Part shown: positions 33,748 through 41,419 of the stretch, piece by piece
Numbering within the stretch: position 1 is the stretch's first letter
Layout: each line of letters begins with the position of its first letter
DNA from: Mucilaginibacter sp. OK268
Lineage (GTDB): Bacteria > Bacteroidota > Bacteroidia > Sphingobacteriales > Sphingobacteriaceae
Direction of reading: 5' to 3'
DNA length: 64,000 nt
NCBI RefSeq assembly: GCF_900103125.1
Contig: NZ_FNJV01000001.1
Location: forward strand, 248,001-312,000
Notes under the pieces: model-generated
The model's input: the letters and a program-made list of their open reading frames with translations, nothing else
Databases searched by the model: none
What the model was told of the DNA's origin: nothing
Position numbers and translations under genes: made by a program

Positions 33748-34293
33748 TCAGGAAAAAAATCCCTTGTCTTCTTTGGGTTCGGTGCTTGCCTGGTAATTGA
33801 TATTATTTTCAGCGATCTGGGTCAGCAGGTTGTCTGCTTCCTTTTCTTCCTCCAGGGTCTGGACCAGGAGGTCGGCCGCATCATTATATCCTAAAGTTTT
33901 AGCCAGTGTGACCATGCCGCCGTATGTGGCGATCTCATAATGTTCTGCCTTTTGTCCGGCGAAGATCAAACCTACATCCCGTTGCGCGGTGCCTTCTTCG
34001 GTTTCATCTATAATATCTTCGCCTTCGTCAACAATACCGGCCATCGCCGCGCATTTGGTGGTGTCCACGTCTTCGCCAATCAAACCAAAGACCTGTTCCA
34101 ACCGGGTAACATGGTTTTGAGTTTGTGCGAGGTGATTACCGAAGGCATCCTTCAGTTCGGCGGATGTAGCGGCTTCCTGTAATTTCGGCAAGGTTTTAAC
34201 CAGTTTTTTTTCTGCCCAAAGCAAGTCTTCTAATTGATCGACAAAAAACTCCCTGAGTTTTGAATCGGTAGTCTGTGCGGTTTGTGTTTCCAT
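33748..34293 (-). CDS. YciE/YciF ferroxidase family protein (DUF892), copy 2
   Basis: A 181-aa ferritin-like protein paralogous to that at 31196. Matching segments include FFVDQLEDLLWAEKKLVKTL, NHLAQTQNHVTRLEQVFGLI and GQKAEHYEIATYGGMVTLA. The carboxylate/His pattern for a di-metal centre is kept. The two copies are clearly diverged, so the duplication is not recent. It sits in a minus-strand run of stress genes with two SDRs upstream. Confidence 0.92.
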   Translation of the reverse strand: METQTAQTTDSKLREFFVDQLEDLLWAEKKLVKTLPKLQEAATSAELKDAFGNHLAQTQNHVTRLEQVFGLIGEDVDTTKCAAMAGIVDEGEDIIDETEEGTAQRDVGLIFAGQKAEHYEIATYGGMVTLAKTLGYNDAADLLVQTLEEEKEADNLLTQIAENNINYQASTEPKEDKGFFS

Positions 34294-34376
34294 GATATTT
34301 GTTTTTGATAAATGATTTAGTAATTTCTTTAAATTGGATTCGATGCCTGGATCATGGCCAGGCGAGCCGCTATGTA

Positions 34377-35381
34377 TTAAGGCTGTCCTGAGCCGCCGGA
34401 TGAACCGTAGATCTGTCCGGTTGCGTAACTGGCATCTGAGGCAGCCAATTGTACATAGATAGAGGCTAGTTCTGCGGGTTGTCCGGGTCTGCCCAATGGT
34501 GTTTGTCCACCGAACTGCTTCAGCTTTTCCTGGCTGGCACCGCCACTAACCTGTAACGGTGTCCAGATCGGTCCGGGTGCGACACCATTTACACGGATAC
34601 CTTTCGGCCCTAATTGTTTTGCCAGTGACTTGACATAATTCATTGTCGCAGCCTTTGTTTGCGCGTAATCATACAGATCGGGTGAGGGATCGTAAGCCTG
34701 TTCAGAAGTGGTACCGATGATAACCGAGCCGGCCTGTAAATGCGGCAGAGCCGCTTTAATGATCCAGAACGGAGCATAGATATTGGTTTTCATCGTCCAG
34801 TCAAACTGTTCTGTAGAAATATCCAAAATAGACTGGTTGCTTTGCTGCCTGCCTGCATTATTTACTACAATATCCAAACCGCCCAAACCCTTAGCCGCCT
34901 CGTCTACGAGTTTTTTGCAAAAAGCTTCATCACGCAGGTCGCCAGGAATTGCGATAGCTTTTCGGCCCTCAGCATTGATCAATGCGATCACCTCTTTGGC
35001 ATCTTCTTCCTCTGTCGGGAAATAATTGATCGCCACATCAGCGCCTTCACGGGCGTAGGCTATGGCCGCAGCTCGTCCCATCCCCGAATCGCCACCGGTG
35101 ATCAACGCCTTGCGACCAGCTAACCGTCCCGAACCTTTATAGCTTTTTTCGCCATGATCCGGTTTGGGGTTCATTTTACTGGCTAAGCCTGGCCAGGGCT
35201 GTGACTGGCCTTCAAAAGGCGGCTTGGGGTATTTGGTGATCGGATCCTCTAATGCTTTTGCTTCCATTATACTGTTTGTTTTACCGCCTGCTGCGAAGAC
35301 AGGTGTTACTGCCGCGACAGCTAAAGTGGCACCTAACCCGGCGACCGCTTGCCGCCGGGTGATTTTATGTTCTTCGTTCAT
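34377..35381 (-). CDS. SDR family oxidoreductase with a Tat-like N-terminus
   Basis: A 334-aa short-chain dehydrogenase. The N-terminus carries ITRRQAVAGLGATLAVAAV (Arg9-Arg10 and a hydrophobic core), like a twin-arginine signal, then a Pro-rich linker. The SDR core has TGGDSGMG (95-102), NNAG, and the catalytic pair Tyr239-x3-Lys243 (YAQTK), followed by GIRVNGVAPGPIWTPL. This is the YhdF/YdaD-like branch of stress-linked SDRs. Export of an NAD(P)-enzyme is unusual. A close relative without the leader is encoded at 35636-36490. Confidence 0.9.
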   Translation of the reverse strand: MNEEHKITRRQAVAGLGATLAVAAVTPVFAAGGKTNSIMEAKALEDPITKYPKPPFEGQSQPWPGLASKMNPKPDHGEKSYKGSGRLAGRKALITGGDSGMGRAAAIAYAREGADVAINYFPTEEEDAKEVIALINAEGRKAIAIPGDLRDEAFCKKLVDEAAKGLGGLDIVVNNAGRQQSNQSILDISTEQFDWTMKTNIYAPFWIIKAALPHLQAGSVIIGTTSEQAYDPSPDLYDYAQTKAATMNYVKSLAKQLGPKGIRVNGVAPGPIWTPLQVSGGASQEKLKQFGGQTPLGRPGQPAELASIYVQLAASDASYATGQIYGSSGGSGQP

Positions 35382-35401
35382 GGTAGTGTAGGATGTGTTT
35401 T

Positions 35402-35581
35402 TTACGATTTCTTTTTTGGAACCTTAGCGCCTTCCTTGCGGGCTTCCGACAATCCGATTGCCACAGCTTGTTTTCTGGACGTTACTTTTTTACCGCTTTT
35501 GCCGCTTTTTAGTGTTCCTTCTTTTTCCTCATGTAAGGCTTTGTGGACCTTGTCCTGTGCCTTTTCTGAATACTTTGCCAT
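35402..35581 (-). CDS. DUF6496-like small basic protein (59 aa)
   Basis: A short gene between the two SDRs encodes a Lys-rich protein beginning MAKYSEKAQDKVHKALHEEK, with GKKVTSRKQAVAIGLSEARK and a KKK tail. This matches the DUF6496-type family of small basic proteins common in stress islands. The product is highly positively charged and may bind nucleic acid or polyphosphate; no activity is known. It is too short for many gene finders. Confidence 0.8.
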   Translation of the reverse strand: MAKYSEKAQDKVHKALHEEKEGTLKSGKSGKKVTSRKQAVAIGLSEARKEGAKVPKKKS

Positions 35582-35635
35582 TTTTTTGATTTAATTGTTA
35601 TTCATAGTATAAACGATTCCTTTGATTATATAACC

Positions 35636-36490
35636 TTATCCGTTGACTACTTCACCACCGTTTACGTGGATGACCTGGCCCGTTATAAAAGAAGCGTCAT
35701 CTGAAGCCAGAAAAACATAGGCAGGTCCAAGTTCCGAAGGCTGTCCAGCCCGTTTCATGGCTGTTTCACTCCCAAAACTTTTGATCTTTTCCTCATCAAA
35801 CGTGGATACGATCAGGGGTGTCCATACCGGCCCGGGAGCAACAGCATTTACACGGATCTTTTTTTCAACGAGATTTGTTGCGAGTGAGCGTGTAAAGGTT
35901 GTAATAGCTCCTTTAGTCGAAGAGTAATCAATCAGCGAAGGAGAGGAACGGTAAGCGGTTACCGAGGTGGTATTGATAATACTATCACCTTCATGCATAT
36001 GCACCACTGCTGCCTCAGCGAAGTAGAAATAAGCAAATATATTGGTGCGGAAAGTGGTGTCCAGCTGCTCGGGGTCAATCGCCTTGACATCTTTTTGTGG
36101 AAATTGCATTCCTGCATTATTGACGAGGATATTCAGCTTTCCATATTCCTTAACGGTCCTTTCGACCGCGTTTTTGCAAAAGGCAGCGTCCTTCACATCT
36201 CCTTTGATAAGCAGGCAATTTCTGCCCGCGGCTTCCACCAAATTTTTAGTGGTTTCGGCGTCATTATCTTCATCGAGATAAACGATGGCTATGTCCGCAC
36301 CTTCTTCGGCGAAATGAACGCTGACAGCCCGGCCGATGCCGCTGTCACCACCTGTGATCAGGGCTATCTTGCCCTGGAGTTTGCCGGCAGCCTTGTAACT
36401 GTCCTTAATATATTCCGGTTTCGGATCCATCTCTGCTTCAATACCCGGCTGGCGATCTTGTTTTTGTGGCTTTTTTGTTTTCGTTTCCAT
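35636..36490 (-). CDS. SDR family oxidoreductase (cytoplasmic)
   Basis: A short-chain dehydrogenase of ~284 aa with ITGGDSGIGRAV (coenzyme loop), NNAGMQFPQKDV, the catalytic YSSTK and RVNAVAPGPVWTPLI. A ~40-residue leader with Lys/Gln-rich sequence and DPKPEYIKDSYKAAGKLQGK precedes the Rossmann fold, as usual in this stress-SDR branch. I choose the ATG at 36490 (METKTKKPQK); an upstream TTG at 36499 is weaker. Its substrate is unknown. It lies next to its Tat-leader paralogue and DUF6496. Confidence 0.9.
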   Translation of the reverse strand: METKTKKPQKQDRQPGIEAEMDPKPEYIKDSYKAAGKLQGKIALITGGDSGIGRAVSVHFAEEGADIAIVYLDEDNDAETTKNLVEAAGRNCLLIKGDVKDAAFCKNAVERTVKEYGKLNILVNNAGMQFPQKDVKAIDPEQLDTTFRTNIFAYFYFAEAAVVHMHEGDSIINTTSVTAYRSSPSLIDYSSTKGAITTFTRSLATNLVEKKIRVNAVAPGPVWTPLIVSTFDEEKIKSFGSETAMKRAGQPSELGPAYVFLASDDASFITGQVIHVNGGEVVNG

Positions 36491-36983
36491 ATTGGTCAAA
36501 TGTTTTTTCCTTCAAATTACTTTTTCAATTTTAGCCCGGAATGGCAGATCAACTATTTGCATACTCTCTTTATCGGCAATGCTGCCTGATTTGTGAAAAA
36601 TTACTGCTTGCATCATACAGATTCATTCTTTGATAAATGAATAAAATTAGCGGCGGCTGAAAGCGGGCGGGAGCGGCAAAATAATCTGAATAAATCACCT
36701 CCAATATTATTCCAGTAGCGGATATATGGATAAAAATATTTTATATTTTAGCTATCTATACTTAAAATTATTTCTTTTTAATTTAATAATTGTACTAAAA
36801 TCAACTATATGTGTCATTAATTTAGAACAGAGGTGTTCAATGAAGTATAGAGGCTGACGAGCTGATCTCTGAGATTTCAATTTCAGCTTTAAAGAATATC
36901 AAGAAGGCTAATTGTTTAAAACCCAATGCGGTAACTGGTGTTATCACATTGGGGAAATTGAAATAACCTTAAATTTAAAAGCT
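36491..36983. other. Intergenic region between SDR and SSB genes
   Basis: This ~490-bp AT-rich divergent gap must hold promoters for the leftward SDR gene and the rightward ssb gene. I see no repeat, RNA gene or convincing open frame. A frame from 36912 continues into ssb but its product there does not resemble SSB. Confidence 0.5.
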
Positions 36984-37364
36984 ATGTCAGGAGTTAATAA
37001 AGTTATCCTGGTCGGCCATTTAGGAAAAGACCCGGAATTCAGGTATTTGCCGGATAACGCTGCAGTTTTAAGTTTTCCGCTTGCGACGTCAGAGTTTATC
37101 ATCAAAAACGGTGTTAAAACGGAACATACAGAATGGCACAATATCGTGATGTGGCGTTCGCTAGCGGAAGCTGGTCATAGATCGCTCCGTAAAGGAAAGC
37201 TGATCTATGTAGAAGGTAAATGTCGTACCCGCTCTTTTGAAGATAAAGAAGGTATCAAACGTTACACTACGGAAATTATTCCTGAAACCTTTACCCTTTT
37301 GGGACGGAGCAGTGATTTTGAAATTAATGAATTACTGGAAAATGTGACTCATTCACAGAAGTAG
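36984..37364 (+). CDS. ssb: Single-stranded DNA-binding protein
   Basis: A 126-aa OB-fold protein. The start is the ATG at 36984 (MSGVNKVILVGHLGKDPEFR), the canonical SSB N-terminus; 24 upstream codons in frame are unlike SSB. Later motifs include TEWHNIVMWRSLAEAGHRSL, KGKLIYVEGKCRTRSF and YTTEIIPETFTLLGR. The acidic C-terminal DDDIPF-type tail that recruits repair proteins is absent; the protein ends ELLENVTHSQK. It is therefore probably an accessory SSB, not the main replication SSB, which fits its place in a stress island. Confidence 0.92.
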   Translation: MSGVNKVILVGHLGKDPEFRYLPDNAAVLSFPLATSEFIIKNGVKTEHTEWHNIVMWRSLAEAGHRSLRKGKLIYVEGKCRTRSFEDKEGIKRYTTEIIPETFTLLGRSSDFEINELLENVTHSQK

Positions 37365-37497
37365 AAGCATTCAGCTACTATACGCTTTGAGAGGGAAATG
37401 GACATAATACCTGTTGGCGGCTGCTTCGAGATGCCGCAGATTTATTCAAATATTAGTCTTTGCCGCATTATGCAATTTTTTAATCGGCCAGATTTTC

Positions 37498-37704
37498 CTA
37501 AATCTCTCCTGCCCAATCGTCGTCATTACTGCCCTGGTTAGTAATTACTGAAACGATCCATAATAAAATCCCGGTCAGTAATAGCTTTTTATGCTCGGGA
37601 AAGGCATCAGCCGAATGGCTCATTATCCGCAGCACGTCAAAGATCAACATGCAGATCATCATGGAGATGATCAGTGTTCTAAGTAAAAATAACTTATTCA
37701 TCAT
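37498..37704 (-). CDS. Small two-helix membrane protein (68 aa)
   Basis: A 68-aa product with two hydrophobic helices (LRTLIISMMICMLIFDVLRI and LLLTGILLWIVSVIT) and an acidic tail (NDDDWAGEI). I recognise no family. The start overlaps the stop of the upstream gene by 4 nt (ATGA), which supports translation. It is likely co-transcribed with the gene at 37701-37994. Confidence 0.6.
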   Translation of the reverse strand: MMNKLFLLRTLIISMMICMLIFDVLRIMSHSADAFPEHKKLLLTGILLWIVSVITNQGSNDDDWAGEI

Positions 37705-37994
37705 TCCATTTCCTCCAGGTTCTTTAAGCGAAAAACCTCTCTTGCGATCAATTTACAATTGTAAGCCAATTCATCCAGCGTACAGCAGATGGTTTTGACC
37801 TTTACCTGTAGTTCATCGACGGTTTCCATCAGGTCAATATGTAAAAGGCAAGAATCTTTTAAATTTTGGTGACCTTTTAACTGCCCGAATAACTCATAGG
37901 CGGTACCGCGGTCGTCACCGAAGAAGTACTGTCCATAGTCGACAAAGCCGCGCGGCGTCTTCAGGCTTAATAAAATATAGAATTGTGTTTTCAT
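37701..37994 (-). CDS. Conserved hypothetical protein (~97 aa)
   Basis: A soluble, two-Cys protein starting MKTQFYILLSLKTPRGFVDY. The N-terminal half reads GQYFFGDDRGTAYELFGQLK, and the C-terminal half is a helix (VKTICCTLDELAYNCKLIAR). I have no named family for it. I use the ATG at 37994 rather than 38018, since the last eight upstream codons add nothing. It is coupled to the downstream membrane protein through an ATGA overlap. Confidence 0.65.
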   Translation of the reverse strand: MKTQFYILLSLKTPRGFVDYGQYFFGDDRGTAYELFGQLKGHQNLKDSCLLHIDLMETVDELQVKVKTICCTLDELAYNCKLIAREVFRLKNLEEME

Positions 37995-38182
37995 AGCAGT
38001 TATAAATGAAAGAGCCATTGCAAGGGGAGTACCTGTATTTTTTAACGCCGGCGCATATCAGATGCTGCCTGTTAAAAGCAGCCATCCTGCCGCCTGTTTG
38101 GGCGTCAGCAAAGGCGGTTAACCGAATAACTTTAAATTTAAAGTCCTACTATAATTAAACTGACTTCTTGGTACATCCTGAA

Positions 38183-38207
38183 AAAGGCCGCCATGACGGC
38201 GGCCTTT
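38183..38207 (-). terminator. Terminator of the Hsp20 gene
   Basis: AAAGGCCGCC (38183-38192) and GGCGGCCTTT (38198-38207) form a perfect 10-bp stem with a 5-nt loop, flanked on the left by A residues that act as the T-tract on the minus strand. Confidence 0.85.
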
Positions 38208-38228
38208 CCGGATATATGATGGAATCGA

Positions 38229-38669
38229 TTATTTTATCTCGATCTGCCTGCGTACACTTTTCGCTTCTTCACGTTTGGCAATATCGATGCGGAGGATACC
38301 ATCGGTATAGCTCGCGTTGATCTGGCTGTCATCCGCGCTTTCCGGCAGCGTAAAGGAACGCACGAAAGCGTTGTAGCTATATTCGCGCTTGCTGTAATTT
38401 TTCTGATTGTCTTCCTGACTGGCGGTTTGCTCAACAGCAATGTTCAGCACGTTACGTTCCAGGTTCAGTTTGAAATCTTCTTTCTTCAGACCCGGCGCAG
38501 CCAGTTCCACATGATAGTTGTTTTCCGTTTCGCTGATATTGACGGCAGGTACGCGGGTTACCATACGGTCATTGAAAAAAGTGTCATTAAAAATAGAATC
38601 GAAAACATCACTAAAACCTGGTAATAGTGAACTATTTCTTTTGTCGGGATTAAATTTAACCAATGTCAT
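38229..38669 (-). CDS. Hsp20/alpha-crystallin family small heat-shock protein
   Basis: A 146-aa holdase chaperone. The alpha-crystallin domain spans ~40-140, with VNISETENNYHVELAAPGLK, REYSYNAFVRSFTLPE and the signature ASYTDGILRIDIAKRE. The C-terminal I-x-I-type anchor is RRQIEIK. The N-terminus (LVKFNPDKRNSSLLPGFSDV) is typical of Bacteroidota members. It is monocistronic with its own terminator and closes the stress island. Confidence 0.95.
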   Translation of the reverse strand: MTLVKFNPDKRNSSLLPGFSDVFDSIFNDTFFNDRMVTRVPAVNISETENNYHVELAAPGLKKEDFKLNLERNVLNIAVEQTASQEDNQKNYSKREYSYNAFVRSFTLPESADDSQINASYTDGILRIDIAKREEAKSVRRQIEIK

Positions 38670-38959
38670 AATTTTTTCTTTTAATTGTTTTAAAGGATCA
38701 AACCATTATCTATTAAACTTAAAGAACGATTGTTCGACAGCAATCTTACAAGTGAGATGCCAAAGCCGGAAATGGAATTAAAACTGAAATTTTTGCAGCG
38801 GGCATCTGAAAAATTTACAGCTTCGCTGCCAGATTTTCATCGGCCTGGCCTCTTTTAAGGGCTTAAAACCTTTCTGTGTTTTTAAGGTTATTATTAGATT
38901 AAATCAAACAAAAGAGCCACTGAACAGATAATGCCGTTTTCTGGCCGCACCGAATAGTA

Positions 38960-40930
38960 ATGGCCAGACTCCAGCATTCACAAGAATTATCAACCCTGCA
39001 ATCTATATTTGAAGGCATTGACGACGCGATATTTTGCCATGACCTTGATATGCGGATCACCCATTGGAATCCGGCAGCTGAACAGCTATTCGGCTATAGC
39101 CATGAGGAAATAATCGATGAATCTGTTTACCTGCTGATCCCTGAGGACAGGCAGCAGGAAAAAATGGACATCATGCGTGATATTATGGAGGGGAGACGGA
39201 TCGGGCAATTTAAAACGATTCGCAGAACCAGGGAAGGCGTTGAAATCCCCGTGTCTATAACCATTTCGCCTATCCGGGACCAGGAGGGACAAGTTACAGG
39301 ATCGTCACAGATTGCCCGCAATATCATCGAAGAAAATGCTGCCGAAGAAAAGCAGGCCAGGCTGGCTGCCATTGTCGCCAGTTCGGACGATGCCATTGTT
39401 GGTAAAAGCCTACAGGGCATCATCACCAGCTGGAATATCGGCGCAGAAAAAATGTTTGGCTATACGGAGCAGGAAGCTATTGGTCAACATATTTCATTAC
39501 TAATACCGCCGGAGCGTCTGAATGAAGAAGATATAATTATCGGAAACATTCGTGCCGGAAAAAAGGTAGATCATTTCCAGACTATCCGCAGGACCAAAGG
39601 GGGACAACAGTTGCACATATCACTGTCGGTGTCTCCCATCCTCAACAAAGCCGGCGAAATCATCGGGGCTTCCAAAATAGCCCGGAACATTACAGCGCAG
39701 AAAGAAGCAGAGCGGTCCGTCGCTAAAAGCATGGAGCGTATGGAAATCCTTAATTCGATCAGTAAAAGCATTAACGAGGACCTTGATCTGCAACACATTT
39801 TGCAAAGAGTAACCGATGCTACGACCAGGCTTACCGGCGCGGATTTCGGCGCTTTCTTCTATAACCGGGTAGACCAAGGCGGTGAATCCTATTGGCTTTA
39901 TACCATTTCCGGGGCACCACGGGCTGCTTTTGAAAACTTTCCCATGCCCCGCAACACGGCTGTTTTCCATCCGACCTTTAGCGGCGAAGACGTTGTCCGG
40001 GTTGATGACATTACAAAAGATCCGCGTTATGGAAAAAATTCGCCATATTTTGGCATGCCCAAAGGCCATTTGCCGGTTGTGAGCTACCTGGCGGTTCCCG
40101 TTATTACTCATTCGGGCGTAGTTATCGGCGGGCTTTTTTTTGGCCACAAACAAGCTGGCGTTTTTAAAGAAGAGCATGAAGACCTGGTTGTTACCGTAGC
40201 CTCACAGGCTGCCGTTGCCATAGATAATTCCAGGCTCTTTGAGGAAGTAAAGGATTTGAGTAATAAAAAAGATGAATTTATCGCCTTGGCCTCCCATGAG
40301 CTTAAGACGCCACTGACTTCGATGAGCGGTTTTTTGCAGATATTAGAAAGAATGGTTCCGGATGGTAGTGCCAAAAGTTTTGCAGAAAAGGCACTGAAGC
40401 AATTGGCCAAACTCAACGAGTTAGTCAATGACCTGTTTGATATATCTAAAATCCAGGCCGGTAAACTACAGTTGAATTTTGAACCTTTTGATCTTTCGGA
40501 TCTTTTGGACGAAATAACCGATACGTTTGAGCAGACCCATCCCCACTATAATTTGAAAATGGCGGCAGATGGAGAGCTTTTGGTCTCGGGCGATAAGATG
40601 CGGCTGGAACAGGTGCTCACCAATTTACTGGGTAATGCCGTGAAGTATGCGCCGGACGCCAGGGAGGTAAGCATGATTGCTATCAGGACCGGGAATGAGA
40701 TTCGAATCTCTGTGAAGGACCAGGGCCCCGGTATTTTGCCTGAAAACCAGCAGCACATTTTTAGCCAGTTTTACCGTGTTAAAGAACAGGAGCGAAAGAC
40801 CTCGGGGCTCGGCCTGGGGCTTTATATATCCAAGGACATTATTGACCGGCACGGCGGGAGAATCTGGGTAGAAAGCACCCCGGGCCATGGAGCGACATTT
40901 ACATTTTCTCTACCAGCTTTTACAAACTAA
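38960..40930 (+). CDS. PAS-PAS-GAF hybrid-sensing histidine kinase
   Basis: A 656-aa soluble sensor kinase. Two PAS domains (~10-130 and ~135-255; each with HWNPAAEQLFGYSHEEI-like and SQIARNI motifs) are followed by a GAF domain (~270-425), HisKA with the phospho-acceptor His446 (LASHELKTPLTSM), and HATPase_c with N-box LLGNAVKYAP, VKDQGPGI and SGLGLGLYIS. There are no transmembrane helices, so it senses an internal cue. A receiver-only protein follows 40 nt downstream and is its likely partner. Confidence 0.94.
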   Translation: MARLQHSQELSTLQSIFEGIDDAIFCHDLDMRITHWNPAAEQLFGYSHEEIIDESVYLLIPEDRQQEKMDIMRDIMEGRRIGQFKTIRRTREGVEIPVSITISPIRDQEGQVTGSSQIARNIIEENAAEEKQARLAAIVASSDDAIVGKSLQGIITSWNIGAEKMFGYTEQEAIGQHISLLIPPERLNEEDIIIGNIRAGKKVDHFQTIRRTKGGQQLHISLSVSPILNKAGEIIGASKIARNITAQKEAERSVAKSMERMEILNSISKSINEDLDLQHILQRVTDATTRLTGADFGAFFYNRVDQGGESYWLYTISGAPRAAFENFPMPRNTAVFHPTFSGEDVVRVDDITKDPRYGKNSPYFGMPKGHLPVVSYLAVPVITHSGVVIGGLFFGHKQAGVFKEEHEDLVVTVASQAAVAIDNSRLFEEVKDLSNKKDEFIALASHELKTPLTSMSGFLQILERMVPDGSAKSFAEKALKQLAKLNELVNDLFDISKIQAGKLQLNFEPFDLSDLLDEITDTFEQTHPHYNLKMAADGELLVSGDKMRLEQVLTNLLGNAVKYAPDAREVSMIAIRTGNEIRISVKDQGPGILPENQQHIFSQFYRVKEQERKTSGLGLGLYISKDIIDRHGGRIWVESTPGHGATFTFSLPAFTN

Positions 40931-40970
40931 AACAGCCTTATACACGTATATTAAGTATAACTGAAATTTT

Positions 40971-41339
40971 ATGTCCACGAAAAAAGTGTTTGTTGTTGAA
41001 GACGATGAGGACATTAGGTTACTCATTGATTATATCCTAAAAGATGACCTATACCAGGTACAACTGTTTCCAGATGTTAACACGCTTAAAAAAGGCCTTT
41101 CCCTGGAATTACCGGCTTTAATTGTACTCGATATTATGCTGCCGGACGGCGACGGCGTCGAAATCTGCCGGCAACTGAAGGAGGATGCAGCAACCACCCA
41201 TATTCCGGTTCTGCTGATGTCAGCACACCGGAGCAAGCGGGAAATGCAGGAAAATGCCCATAGCGACGGATTTATCAGCAAGCCTTTTGACATCAATCTT
41301 TTCAAGGCGAAAGTTGATGAATATATGATGGCTTCGTGA
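40971..41339 (+). CDS. Single-domain response regulator (CheY-like)
   Basis: A 122-aa receiver with the acidic pocket (EDDED, 10-14), phospho-acceptor Asp54 (LIVLDIMLPDGDG), Ser84 and Lys104 (FISKPFD). There is no output domain, so it acts by protein contact or in a phosphorelay. It is co-directional with the PAS-PAS-GAF kinase and faces the convergent PAS kinase at 41420-43423. Confidence 0.93.
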   Translation: MSTKKVFVVEDDEDIRLLIDYILKDDLYQVQLFPDVNTLKKGLSLELPALIVLDIMLPDGDGVEICRQLKEDAATTHIPVLLMSAHRSKREMQENAHSDGFISKPFDINLFKAKVDEYMMAS

Positions 41340-41419
41340 TCCGGGAACATGGATGCAAATGCTGAAATATAATATAAATTGTTGTGTCGAGGATTCTTGC
41401 TTACTGCATCGGTTTTTGA

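Noticed and set aside
35993..36589. Long plus-strand frame opposite the cytoplasmic SDR gene
   Set aside because: It is a shadow of the SDR coding sequence on the other strand; the SDR is certain from its motifs.
39620..40177. 185-codon minus-strand frame within the PAS-PAS-GAF kinase gene
   Set aside because: It is antisense to well-supported GAF coding sequence and has no family features.
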